Assembly: GCF_050937815.1 (NCBI RefSeq)
Contig: NZ_JACDIJ010000003.1
Coordinates: forward strand, 124,001-188,000
DNA from: Treponema_C sp050937815
GTDB lineage: Bacteria; Spirochaetota; Spirochaetia; Treponematales; Treponemataceae
Length of the DNA: 64,000 bases
Direction: 5' to 3'
In this document: positions 43,094 through 51,544 of the stretch, one piece after another
How the letters are laid out: each line of letters begins with the position of its first letter
Position numbering within the stretch: the first letter of the stretch is position 1
Translations under genes and position numbers: made by a program
Notes under the pieces: generated by a model
What the model was told of the DNA's origin: nothing
What the model saw: only the letters and a program-made list of their open reading frames with translations
The model's database searches: none

Positions 43094-44410
43094 TCAGAAC
43101 TCGCCTATTTTCAAATTACCGTCCTTATCAAAATCAAGAACTTGAAATTCAGAAAGAAAACTCATTTCGGTATGCGCTTCAACTTCGGCCTTGAGTGCCT
43201 CAGACACCATAATTTTTTCAATATGGGCAGAATTGGCAATACGAACAATTCTGGGAGATTTTTTATCAATTCCTACACATGTAAAAACAGCCGCCTGGAT
43301 GGCAGTCTTATCATTTTTGAGAATAACGGGAACTTTCACACCTTTCAAAACCGTACAAGTAAGAGCATTGGGATAAGCCGCATCGAAATCCATTTTATCA
43401 AACACTCTTTTGGTGCTAAAGTCTGCCATACCGGCACCCATGGCATTGCCATGCGTTTCATCGCTCAAATCAAGAACAATATATCGCTGAACCTCCGGAC
43501 CTCCATGCGCATAGGGGGTACAATAAGAGGCTGTTATATTCGGGTCCATACCGTCCCCGCTAAAATTTTTACCGATCTGATCGACAATAAGAATGTCTAT
43601 GTTATTAATATATATCTTAGGCATCAATTCTTTAGCCTTTAATAACAATTCCGGTTCTCTTGTAGGAATTCGGCTTACCGGGATTGCCTCAATAATTGCG
43701 GTATTATCAAAAGAATCTTCCACAAGTGCTAAACCGAATAAAATCGGTGCCTTATCAAGAATAATTTTTCCAAAGGTTTTTACATTGTGGGCCATATTTT
43801 TAAACCCTTCCGAATGACAAAATTCAGCCCCTTTTTGTTTGCCAAGCCCGATAGTCATCATTTTATATAAGCCGCTTTCAAATTCTCCCGTAAAAGCTGT
43901 ATGCGGTTTAATCCGCCCCGCAACAATTATACCGTCTGCTTGAGCAGCATGAGCATCAATTCGAACTTCTTTACCATCGGCAGTTTCTGCAATTTTAACT
44001 GTGTCCATAGACGATATAATAGGCGCCCCTATATATTCCTCTGTAACTCCAAGTCCTTCCAGATATTCTTTTTGTCCCTGTGCTGTAGCACCGCCGTGAG
44101 ACCCCATAGCAGGAACAATAAAAGGCTTACCTCCCAGTTCCTTGACATTTTTGATAATTTCTCGTGTTATCAGAGGAATATTTGCAATACCCCGGCTCCC
44201 TACTGTGACAGCAATAGAATGACCGGGTTTTATTGTTTTTGCAATTTCCGGCCGATGGAATTCCTTTTTAACCGCAGCAGGAATATCCGAAATTGAATTA
44301 TCTTTAAAATATTGTTTTACAACAGCCATCCTAGGAATCGGCACATCTTTTAACATTTCATTAATAACTCCGTCCCTGTCCCATTGACTGTCCCGTCTTT
44401 TAGTATTCAT
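43094..44410 (-). CDS. LarA-like nickel-pincer 2-hydroxyacid racemase/epimerase
   Basis: A 438-aa member of the LarA family (DUF2088 domain). Visible are the DVPIPRMAVVKQ start, GSRGIAN, AMGSHGGAT, IKPHTAFTGEFESGLYKMMTIGLG with His and Lys of the cofactor site, GKQKGAEFCHSEGF, and KNFSGDGMDPN. LarA enzymes invert the carbinol carbon of 2-hydroxyacids with a nickel-pincer nucleotide made by LarB, LarC and LarE, none of which is here. It lies 104 bases after a TRAP dctM gene, so the imported acid is probably its substrate. GGAGATG precedes the ATG. Confidence 0.85.
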   Translation of the reverse strand: MNTKRRDSQWDRDGVINEMLKDVPIPRMAVVKQYFKDNSISDIPAAVKKEFHRPEIAKTIKPGHSIAVTVGSRGIANIPLITREIIKNVKELGGKPFIVPAMGSHGGATAQGQKEYLEGLGVTEEYIGAPIISSMDTVKIAETADGKEVRIDAHAAQADGIIVAGRIKPHTAFTGEFESGLYKMMTIGLGKQKGAEFCHSEGFKNMAHNVKTFGKIILDKAPILFGLALVEDSFDNTAIIEAIPVSRIPTREPELLLKAKELMPKIYINNIDILIVDQIGKNFSGDGMDPNITASYCTPYAHGGPEVQRYIVLDLSDETHGNAMGAGMADFSTKRVFDKMDFDAAYPNALTCTVLKGVKVPVILKNDKTAIQAAVFTCVGIDKKSPRIVRIANSAHIEKIMVSEALKAEVEAHTEMSFLSEFQVLDFDKDGNLKIGEF

Positions 44411-44514
44411 ATATCATCTCCATAAACTATTAGTCAAATTCAAAACATTAAATGATGTTACCGTAGGATTTTTATCTAAAAAAATAATTATTTTCTTTTT
44501 CCGCCTAAATTCCG

Positions 44515-45804
44515 CTAACCAAAAATTAACTTCGGTAAAAAAAGAACAATATTTGGAAAAAGTGTTGCTAATATCAATACAACAAGAAGAGAGGCATACA
44601 GAGGAAAAGATGCTTTAAGCAAATTTTCCATACTAATCTTAGCTACATTACAAACACTGAATAAACAAACTCCAAAAGGAGGCGTTACCAACCCAATAGC
44701 TAAGTTAAGAACAACAAGAACTCCAAAATGAATTGGATCTACCCCTACCTGTAAAACAACAGGAAAAAGGATGGGAGCTAAAATAATAATAGCCACACCG
44801 GCATCTATTAGCATTCCAACAAATAGAAGTAAAATATTAATAAGCATAAGAATAACAATGGGCTTTGTTGATATTGAAAGCAGTGCCTTTGCTGCAATTT
44901 GGGGCAACCCTTCAAACGTAAGGATAAATGTGAAAATCGAAGAAACGGCAATGATAGAAACCACAGAAGCTGTAATTTGAGCACCATTTATAAAAGAACG
45001 GTACAAAACTTTCCAGTTCATTGTTTTATAATAAAAAATAGAAATTATCAGGGTATAGAAAAAAACAATAGCCCCGGATTCGGTTGGAGTAACGATACCC
45101 GTCATAATGCCCGAAAGAATAATAGCCGGCGCTCCCAGTGCCCAAAAGCCGCATTTGAATGTTTTCCATAGATACGAAAAAGAAAATTTCTTCACATGCC
45201 CAAAAGAATGTCGTCTGGAGATAATATTATTTTGAATCATCATGCTCAAAGTCATAAGAATTCCCGGAACAATACCCCCTACCAGCAACCAGGAAACCGA
45301 AAGTTCTGCCACTCCTCCTAAAATTATCATTAAAATACTGGGAGGAACAACAACAGAAAGAGTTGAAGAAATAACAGTAATAGCGGCAGAGTATTCTTTG
45401 CTATATCCGTCTTCCTCCATCTCAGGAATCATAATAGAACCGATAGCAACAGTATCGGCAACTGAAGAGCCGGAAATTCCACCGAATATAAAACTGGAAA
45501 GAATATTTACCGCTCCTAACCCGCCTCGAGCCCAGCTGACTTGAGCTTTACAGAAATTGATAAGATGTTTTGCGACGCCACAAGTTTCCATCATTACGCC
45601 GGCAAGAATAAACAGAGGGATTGCAACCAGAACATAGGATTCCATACCGGAAAACATTAATTGAGGAATAGATATCAAAGGAACAGGATGATAAAAAACT
45701 ATTGTCAAAATACTGGAAAGTCCGATTGCCACAAAAACCGGAGAACCCAAAATCATTAATACTACTGCTAAAACAAAAACCGTTATGCTCATTATAGGTA
45801 CCAT
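44515..45804 (-). CDS. TRAP large permease DctM, operon 2
   Basis: A 429-aa permease with about 12 helices. Typical are GGISGSSVADTVAIGSIMIPEMEEDGYSKE-type (split here as GGISGSSVADTVAIGSIM), VVPPSILMIILGG and LAIGLVTPPFGVCLF. The ATG at 45804 shares one base with the dctQ stop (TGATG), which fixes the start. It acts with the DctP and DctQ encoded upstream, probably importing a 2-hydroxyacid for the LarA-like enzyme. Confidence 0.93.
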   Translation of the reverse strand: MVPIMSITVFVLAVVLMILGSPVFVAIGLSSILTIVFYHPVPLISIPQLMFSGMESYVLVAIPLFILAGVMMETCGVAKHLINFCKAQVSWARGGLGAVNILSSFIFGGISGSSVADTVAIGSIMIPEMEEDGYSKEYSAAITVISSTLSVVVPPSILMIILGGVAELSVSWLLVGGIVPGILMTLSMMIQNNIISRRHSFGHVKKFSFSYLWKTFKCGFWALGAPAIILSGIMTGIVTPTESGAIVFFYTLIISIFYYKTMNWKVLYRSFINGAQITASVVSIIAVSSIFTFILTFEGLPQIAAKALLSISTKPIVILMLINILLLFVGMLIDAGVAIIILAPILFPVVLQVGVDPIHFGVLVVLNLAIGLVTPPFGVCLFSVCNVAKISMENLLKASFPLYASLLVVLILATLFPNIVLFLPKLIFG

Positions 45805-46349
45805 CAAAATTCCTCCTGTTTTGCATTTTCAGGTAGCTGAGTATATGAGTGTAATTCATCTTGCATAAATTCAGGATCTTTTCCTGTTAGAATTCCGTGA
45901 ATTTTTTCAATAATTCTATACACAGAAAGAATAGCCCCAAAAACACAAGGAGATCTTAAAAACCAATATGGAAGATGGGTTGCCGGAGCAAGTGTTTGAC
46001 TGCGAAAATATCCGATTATAGCATGAGTCCCCAAATAGCCCAAAAAAACCATCATAATCATAAAAAGAAGGCTGTTAAAAATCTTTAATATTTTGCGTAT
46101 TTTTATAGGGAAATGCCTGTAAACAGCCTCAATCCCCACATGAATATTTTCTTTTATGGCAATACTAATTCCAAACCACACGGAAGCACTGAAAAGGAAG
46201 GTAATTAATTCAAGAGTCCACGGAGTCTTTAGAAAATGCAAAAAGCGGTACAGCACTTGTATTAGAGCCGCAATAAGCAAAAAAGACATCAAAACAGGTT
46301 GTATATGGTAATCAATATTTCGTAAAAACTTAATTATTTTTTTCCCCAT
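45804..46349 (-). CDS. TRAP small permease DctQ, operon 2
   Basis: A 181-aa protein with four hydrophobic helices. The pattern FLFSASVWFGISIAIKENIHVGIEAVYRHFP (here in two pieces, FLFSASVWFGISIA and ENIHVGIEAVYRHFP) is typical of DctQ. A hairpin separates it from dctP, which may lower its expression. Confidence 0.9.
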   Translation of the reverse strand: MGKKIIKFLRNIDYHIQPVLMSFLLIAALIQVLYRFLHFLKTPWTLELITFLFSASVWFGISIAIKENIHVGIEAVYRHFPIKIRKILKIFNSLLFMIMMVFLGYLGTHAIIGYFRSQTLAPATHLPYWFLRSPCVFGAILSVYRIIEKIHGILTGKDPEFMQDELHSYTQLPENAKQEEF

Positions 46350-46369
46350 TGTTAATCCTTTTTTAGAAA

Positions 46370-46405
46370 AACGGATACCAACAGCATAAAATGTCGGTAT
46401 CCGTT
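46370..46405 (-). terminator. Attenuator between dctP and dctQ, operon 2
   Basis: AACGGATACC pairs with GGTATCCGTT over ten bases. On the minus strand the stem is followed by TTTCT. Partial termination here would keep the binding protein in excess over the permease. Confidence 0.6.
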
Positions 46406-46440
46406 AATTCAAATCGGTCATTAAAATATAATAATAGTTG

Positions 46441-47463
46441 TTATCGTGTTGCGTCAGCGCCGGCTTTCAGTTTTTTAAAAGTTTCTTCACCAACAGTTTT
46501 TGCCACACTTGAATATACAGGTTCCATCCGGTCAATCCAGGGTTTTTTCATCTCAGGAGTAAAATCTGTAAATTTTATTCCCTTTGCAGCCATTTCTTCA
46601 CGTGCTTTTAACTCTCCTTTGGTTACTAATTCGAGCATTACTTTTGTCGATTCTTTTGCAATATTATTAAGATCTGTCCGGAAATCTGCGGGAAGCTTGT
46701 CATACCATGCTTTATTTACAACAACAAGAACACCGTCTGCCATATAATTCCATACATTAAAATATTTACCTTGTTCAAAGGTTTTTGTATCACGAATTGT
46801 TTGTAAAGAGTTATCCTCTCCGGCAACCGTTCCAAGCTGCATTGCCGTGTAAATTTCACCCGAAGGCATAGGAACAGGTTTGGCACCCATAGCTTCAAAA
46901 GTTGTAATAAAAAGAGGCATGCCGGGAACCCTAAATTTCAGTCCGGCAATATCCGCAGGAGAAACAATCGGCCTCTTAGAATTTAAAAGTTGGCGGGGTC
47001 CTCTTGGCCAATAAGTCAATACTTTCAAATTATTATCTTCCAATTTTGCAAACCATTCTTTAACATATTCCGGGTCCGTTTCCATAAACCGAATCAGGTG
47101 ATTCATATCTTCAAAAAGAAAAGGAGTGCTTAGTGAAAACAACTCGGGAACTAAAGTCGCCAGAGTTACCTGAGATTCACACGTCATCTGTACAACATTA
47201 CTCTGTGTCTGCTCAAAAATAATTTTCCAATCTCCCTTTGCCAGTTGTCCGTTCGGATAAATGGTAGACTTTGTATTGGGATATTTTTTGAGCATCTGCT
47301 CTTTGATATATTCAAAACCGGCTTGCCAAGGATTTGAGATAGGTAGATTGTGTTGAATATTCATTGTAATACTTCCCGTATCTGCAGAGTCCTTTTTCCC
47401 TTCGGCACTTGCAGAAACCGCTATCAGTAATACAACCAAAAATGCCATAACCAATTTTTTCAT
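46441..47463 (-). CDS. TRAP substrate-binding protein DctP, operon 2
   Basis: A 340-aa exported protein from the ATG at 47463, chosen for its AAAGGAG site and signal peptide (MKKLVMAFLVVLLIAVSASA). The fold shows KSTIYPNGQLAKGDWK, LKFRVPGMPLFITTFEAMGA with the ligand-binding Arg, MPSGEIYTAMQLGTVAGEDN and YFNVWNYMADG. An acidic ligand is expected. The promoter on the minus strand at about 47510-47537 is close to consensus. Confidence 0.92.
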   Translation of the reverse strand: MKKLVMAFLVVLLIAVSASAEGKKDSADTGSITMNIQHNLPISNPWQAGFEYIKEQMLKKYPNTKSTIYPNGQLAKGDWKIIFEQTQSNVVQMTCESQVTLATLVPELFSLSTPFLFEDMNHLIRFMETDPEYVKEWFAKLEDNNLKVLTYWPRGPRQLLNSKRPIVSPADIAGLKFRVPGMPLFITTFEAMGAKPVPMPSGEIYTAMQLGTVAGEDNSLQTIRDTKTFEQGKYFNVWNYMADGVLVVVNKAWYDKLPADFRTDLNNIAKESTKVMLELVTKGELKAREEMAAKGIKFTDFTPEMKKPWIDRMEPVYSSVAKTVGEETFKKLKAGADATR

Positions 47464-47486
47464 TAAATACTCCTTTAAGAACAATT

Positions 47487-47537
47487 ATATACACACGGTA
47501 TATTGCGTAATTATAGCACGAATATCGGAGTTGTCAA
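47487..47537 (-). promoter_or_regulatory. Promoter and candidate operator of TRAP operon 2
   Basis: Minus strand TTGACA (47537-47532), a 16-base spacer and TATAAT (47515-47510). Downstream of it, ATATAC and GTATAT are arranged as an inverted repeat with a 5-base gap (47487-47503). It resembles the RTATAC half sites at 20266 and 31472 but with a wider gap, so the regulator may differ. Confidence 0.55.
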
Positions 47538-47639
47538 CATTTTTCTTTACAGACCGGCTCGGATTTTCCGCCCCCGCTTACCTGAAAAAAAGCTTACCGA
47601 AGCCCATTATGAATGTTTCCAAGTCTCCGAACTTTTCTC

Positions 47640-47683
47640 TTGACATTTTTTTTAGTCTAGTGTATTATACATCTATAACACTA
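47640..47683 (+). promoter_or_regulatory. Promoter and YtrA-type operator of the GntR/ABC operon
   Basis: TTGACA (47640-47645), a 17-base spacer and TATTAT (47663-47668). TAGTGT (47658-47663) and ACACTA (47678-47683) form an inverted repeat spanning the -10 and start region. AGTGT-type dyads are typical of YtrA regulators, which repress their own operon. Confidence 0.65.
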
Positions 47684-47696
47684 AGGCGGGAGAAAA

Positions 47697-48092
47697 ATGA
47701 ATGATATGACTCAATTCAACGACACGGCGCCGATCTATCTTCAAATCATGGATACAATCAAGCGGCGCCTTATTTCCGAAGAATTAAAACCGGGCCAACA
47801 GCTTCCTTCGGTGAGGCAAACGGCCGAAGACATGCGGGTAAACCCGAATACGGTTATCCGTTCTTATGCGGAACTTGAACGCGAAGGCATTGCCGAAAAA
47901 AGGCGGGGTATGGGAACTTTTATAACCGAAAACAAAGCGGTTATAGAAAATGTACGGAACGAGGTATCGCATAACCTTGTAAGCGATTTTGTGAGCGGCA
48001 TGAACGAATGCGGTTTTTCCGCCGCCGACATTATTGCTCTCGTACAAAAACATATTGAAAACCGAACCGAATGTAAACAGGAGAATGTATAA
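47697..48092 (+). CDS. GntR regulator, YtrA subfamily
   Basis: A 131-aa regulator. The winged helix is IYLQIMDTIKRRLISEELKP then GQQLPSVRQTAEDMRVNPNT and VIRSYAELEREGIAEKRRGM. A short C-terminal helix pair replaces any ligand domain, which marks the YtrA type. These usually control a linked ABC exporter. It overlaps the ABC gene start by one base and has GGCGGGAG upstream. Confidence 0.9.
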   Translation: MNDMTQFNDTAPIYLQIMDTIKRRLISEELKPGQQLPSVRQTAEDMRVNPNTVIRSYAELEREGIAEKRRGMGTFITENKAVIENVRNEVSHNLVSDFVSGMNECGFSAADIIALVQKHIENRTECKQENV

Positions 48093-48793
48093 TGGAAACG
48101 ATTTTAAAAACCGAAAACCTGAATAAACGGTTTTTCAAAAAACAAGCGCTGCGCGATGTAAATCTTGAATTAAAAGCGGGACGCATTTTAGGCCTTATGG
48201 GACCGAACGGAAGCGGAAAAACCACCCTGCTGAAAATCGCCGCAGGGCTTCAAAAGCCTTCTTCGGGTTCTATTTCAATTTGCGGATTGAATATCGGAAG
48301 CGAAACAAAGGCATTGACGGCTCTTTTACCCGACCGCAATACGCTTCCCCTCTGGATGACCGCCTCCGATGCCTGCTCTTTTTATGCGGATTATTTCGAC
48401 GACTTCGCCCCCGACAAAGCGCGCGATATGCTGGATTTTATGAAGCTCGGTGCAGACGAAAAAGTTTCGGCAATGTCGAAGGGTATGATTGAAAAATTAA
48501 ACCTTACTCTTACCTTTTCGCGCAAAGCAAAACTGTTTTTATTGGATGAACCTTTAGGAGGTATCGACCCTGTTGCGCGCGAGCGTATCGTTTCGACGAT
48601 TATTAAAAACTACAGCGAGGATTCGTCCGTTCTTATAAGTACACACTTGATTCACGATATCGAAACGATGTTCGATGATGTGTGTTTTATAAAAGAAGGT
48701 GAAATTGCCCTCTACGGAGAAGCGGAAAAACTTCGCAGCGCCCACGGGGCATCGATAGATCAACTGTATATTAAAACGTTTCAGGATTTATGA
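48092..48793 (+). CDS. ABC transporter ATP-binding protein
   Basis: A 233-aa ATPase. Walker A is GPNGSGKTTLLK, the signature is VSAMSKGMIEKLNL (the LSGGQ position degenerated to MSKGM, as in other YtrB-like ATPases), and Walker B is KLFLLDEPLGGID. A His-loop is in STHLIHD. It works with the membrane proteins encoded next, likely as an exporter of an antimicrobial or as an envelope-stress pump. Confidence 0.93.
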   Translation: METILKTENLNKRFFKKQALRDVNLELKAGRILGLMGPNGSGKTTLLKIAAGLQKPSSGSISICGLNIGSETKALTALLPDRNTLPLWMTASDACSFYADYFDDFAPDKARDMLDFMKLGADEKVSAMSKGMIEKLNLTLTFSRKAKLFLLDEPLGGIDPVARERIVSTIIKNYSEDSSVLISTHLIHDIETMFDDVCFIKEGEIALYGEAEKLRSAHGASIDQLYIKTFQDL

Positions 48794-48820
48794 TGTAAGG
48801 ATTTTAATGAGGAGAATGAT

Positions 48821-49609
48821 ATGATAAGTATATTACGTCAGGAATGGAAGGCGCGCAAACATACAATCGCTTTAGTCAGTGCGGCCCTCTTTGTGTTCGC
48901 CGCAATCGGTTTGCCGCTCGGTACAGTCGGAGCAGACAGCGAATCGCAGCTTCCCTTTTACGGTCTTTTTATTGCACTGCTTGTGATAAGCGCATTGCTT
49001 ACCGTCGGCTGTGTGTTTTTTCTTCCCCTTTTAAAAGGAGCGGGCAATATCGGTAACGATTTACTCAGCGACAGGGGCTATCTTTTGTTGAGCTTACCTA
49101 AAAAGCCGGTTGTTTTGTTTGCGGGAAAAATGATAATCGGTCTTGCCGAATTTCTTATCTATGCCGTTCCCGTTTTCTTTTATTTAACTTTTTCAATGCC
49201 CTTAGCCGGGATTTTACATCCTGCGGCAAGCAAATCATACGGAGAACTGATACGAAAGATTTATTATTTCCTTTTTATTGAACAGCTAAACGTAACGGTC
49301 TGCGTATTTTTTACGGCGATTGCCTTTTTTGTGTTTGCGCAAACGGTTGTAAATTTTGTTGTTGTTTTATACCGCTCCTTTATGCGGACACGTAAAGCTT
49401 CTTTTTTGATGATTCTTTTTACGTTTATTGCGGTATTCGTCACATTGAAAACGGCGGAACGGTTATCGGATCTTATTATTCCGCCCGTTTCCGGCGATGC
49501 GCCGGTGCCGGATATTTTATTGCTGCTTTTTACCGGCTGCTTTTTGGTGTTTTCGGCTTTGTATTTTTTTATTACAATCCTGCTTTTTGAGCGCAAGGTA
49601 GAAATATGA
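48821..49609 (+). CDS. ABC transporter membrane subunit
   Basis: A 262-aa protein with about six hydrophobic helices. It starts MISILRQEWKARKHTIALVS, the amphipathic entry typical of ABC-2 permeases, and includes LLSDRGYLLLSLPKKPVVLFAGKM-like sequence (positions about 87-110). It pairs with the ATPase at 48092 and overlaps the next gene by 4 bases. GAGGAG is the ribosome site. Confidence 0.82.
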   Translation: MISILRQEWKARKHTIALVSAALFVFAAIGLPLGTVGADSESQLPFYGLFIALLVISALLTVGCVFFLPLLKGAGNIGNDLLSDRGYLLLSLPKKPVVLFAGKMIIGLAEFLIYAVPVFFYLTFSMPLAGILHPAASKSYGELIRKIYYFLFIEQLNVTVCVFFTAIAFFVFAQTVVNFVVVLYRSFMRTRKASFLMILFTFIAVFVTLKTAERLSDLIIPPVSGDAPVPDILLLLFTGCFLVFSALYFFITILLFERKVEI

Positions 49610-50172
49610 ACCGAAATTTGCACTATACAATAGAAGTATTTTCATATGTCTGCGCCCTTTTTCTTTTGTTGTCTTATCCGGTACGGGCAAAGCTGCTTAT
49701 AAAACAAGCGGGCACCCTATTGCTTCCCCTTACACGGCGCAGCAATAAGCTGTATATTTTTGCAGCGGTTGCGGCGTTTATTATGCTTGCGGTTTTACAT
49801 TGGCGCGAATTCACACTTGCAGTTACCCTGATTTTATATGCAACCGCTCTTTTAGCCGTAGAACTTGCCGTGCGCGACACCCTCTATAAGCGCACAGCCG
49901 GGGTATACGAACATCTTATTATCGTCGACAGCCGCAAAATCCGCATAAAAGACATCATCTCGGTTGCACCGCCTATGCACAAGGCCGGTTTTGAAGATAC
50001 GGACAAAGCCGAAAACACGGACCGAACCGAAGATACGGCTGAAAACCGCGTTCTCAAGTTTACAAGCGAAAAATCGGGGGAAATCTTTGTCGGGTTTGAA
50101 AATACGGGAGAACGCAATGCGGCGCTGCACTTGTTAAAAAAACGGCTTGCACAGAAAGGGGCAAACTGTTAG
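49606..50172 (+). CDS. Membrane protein, last gene of the GntR/ABC operon
   Basis: A 188-aa protein with three or four hydrophobic helices in residues 1-90 and a soluble acidic C-terminus (EDTDKAENTDRTEDTAENRV) ending in a small beta-like domain. Nothing is recognised. Overlap with the permease gene (ATGA) indicates that the two work together. Confidence 0.72.
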   Translation: MNRNLHYTIEVFSYVCALFLLLSYPVRAKLLIKQAGTLLLPLTRRSNKLYIFAAVAAFIMLAVLHWREFTLAVTLILYATALLAVELAVRDTLYKRTAGVYEHLIIVDSRKIRIKDIISVAPPMHKAGFEDTDKAENTDRTEDTAENRVLKFTSEKSGEIFVGFENTGERNAALHLLKKRLAQKGANC

Positions 50173-50192
50173 TATTTTAGACAGTGTTATTT

Positions 50193-50247
50193 AAGAGGAG
50201 GATTGAAGCGTGCGGCAACATAGCGCCGCGCGCTTCTAAGAAAAGTT
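50193..50247 (+). promoter_or_regulatory. Leader of ilvE with hairpin and 9-codon reading frame
   Basis: AAGAGGAGG (50193-50201) lies eight bases before a GTG that opens MRQHSAARF and stops at 50239, eight bases before the ilvE ATG. The same stretch folds into a 12-pair stem (50205-50216 with 50225-50236). The strong ribosome site thus serves the tiny frame, and ilvE may be translated by re-initiation. Confidence 0.5.
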
Positions 50248-51336
50248 ATGGCTTTTGCTCTTGAAATGTATCCGGTTGTGTATCTTGCACGTTACAGCGC
50301 CGCATCCGAAAGTTGGGATGAACAATGGATAACGCAAGACAGCGTTCCGTATGATGAACTCCAAAAACTGGACGAAAAAGAACGCGAAAAGATTTTAATC
50401 GCGCGCAATACCCTGCCGCTCCCGGCCGTAAGTTATACAAGTCAGTACGGTTACGGTTGTTTTGAGGGAATGAAAGCGTTTCCGCAAAAAAACGGCGGCA
50501 TTGCGATTTTCCGCCCCGACCGTAACGGAGCCCGTTTTGAAAATTCGCTCAAGGGCTTAAAGTGTCCCGTATTTCCCAAAGAAATGTATGTAAAAGCATG
50601 TGCCGAATTTATAAAGCGCAATGCCGATTTGGGCTATGTTCCGCCCTACGAAGCTCAATGGGAAGAAAACGCTTTTGCAAGCGCAAAAGCCGTATATATG
50701 CGTCCCTTTATGACAAGCGAGGGAGCTATCGGCGTTGCGTGCGCAAAAGAACCCTATGTCCTTATCTGTGCCACAACCGTTTCCGCATATTTTTCGGGTA
50801 AGGGAACAAAGGCCGTAACGACCGAACGCATACGCGCAACTCCCAACGGTACCGGCTATATAAAGTGCGCATCGAACTACGTTATCTCGGCGCTTGCAAA
50901 AAAAGAAGCCGAAGAAAAAGGTTTTATGGAAGCGGTTTTTCTCGACAGCGAACACCGGCGCTATGTGCAGGAAGGTTCGTCCTGCAATATTTTCTTTTTG
51001 CTGAAAGACGGTACTTTGGTTACTCCGGATTTGCAGGATACGATTTTACCCGGCATAACGAGGGCGAGTATTATCGATTTGGCGCGCGGCGAAGGCATAA
51101 AAACCGAAGAACGCCTTATTTCAATAGAAGAAGCGGCGGAAAAATCGGCCGAATGTTTTGTTACCGGAACCGCTGCCGGCATAACGCCTATAGAAAGCAT
51201 TACTCACAAGGGCGTTGAAACCGTGTTTAACGGCGGGAAAATCGGCAAAACGTCGGCACATCTGCAGCGGCTTTTAAAAGGCATTCAGTACGGAGCCGCA
51301 GAAGATGCACGGGGCTGGAATTATACGGTTGTATAA
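50248..51336 (+). CDS. ilvE: Branched-chain amino acid aminotransferase
   Basis: A 362-aa class IV PLP aminotransferase that interconverts Leu, Ile and Val with their 2-keto acids. Motifs: SQYGYGCFEGMKAF, IFRPDRNGARF, YMRPFMTSE, TGYIKCASNYVIS with the PLP Lys, and EGSSCNIFF. The C-terminal TGTAAGITPI is typical. Length fits the family. Its own ribosome site is weak (AAGAAAAG); a strong one is spent on an upstream mini-frame. A good terminator follows. Confidence 0.93.
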   Translation: MAFALEMYPVVYLARYSAASESWDEQWITQDSVPYDELQKLDEKEREKILIARNTLPLPAVSYTSQYGYGCFEGMKAFPQKNGGIAIFRPDRNGARFENSLKGLKCPVFPKEMYVKACAEFIKRNADLGYVPPYEAQWEENAFASAKAVYMRPFMTSEGAIGVACAKEPYVLICATTVSAYFSGKGTKAVTTERIRATPNGTGYIKCASNYVISALAKKEAEEKGFMEAVFLDSEHRRYVQEGSSCNIFFLLKDGTLVTPDLQDTILPGITRASIIDLARGEGIKTEERLISIEEAAEKSAECFVTGTAAGITPIESITHKGVETVFNGGKIGKTSAHLQRLLKGIQYGAAEDARGWNYTVV

Positions 51337-51346
51337 ACTTCTTTAA

Positions 51347-51393
51347 AAATAAAACAGCTGAACAAAGTGTCAACTTCGGAAGCTGTTTTATTT
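51347..51393 (+). terminator. Terminator of ilvE
   Basis: AAATAAAACAGCT pairs perfectly with AGCTGTTTTATTT over 13 bases around a 21-base loop. Confidence 0.75.
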
Positions 51394-51455
51394 GTGCTTT
51401 CGTAACGTATATGTCCCCGCAGCGCAGCTTCAAGCGGAAAGCACATAAAATAAAG

Positions 51456-51495
51456 AGAGTTTTGCCGAGAAAAACTAAATTCAAAAGGCAAAACT
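51456..51495. terminator. Hairpin in the ilvE/MFS convergent gap
   Basis: GAGTTTTGCC with GGCAAAACTC, ten perfect pairs around a 20-base loop. Confidence 0.45.
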
Positions 51496-51504
51496 CAAAT
51501 TAAA

Positions 51505-51529
51505 GCGGGCGGTGCTATGTTAGACGCCC
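51505..51529 (-). terminator. Terminator of the MFS-HEAT gene
   Basis: CGGGCG with CGCCCG, 16 bases beyond the MFS-HEAT stop, with CTTTAATTTG after the stem on the minus strand. Confidence 0.5.
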
Positions 51530-51544
51530 GTTTTAAACCTTCCT

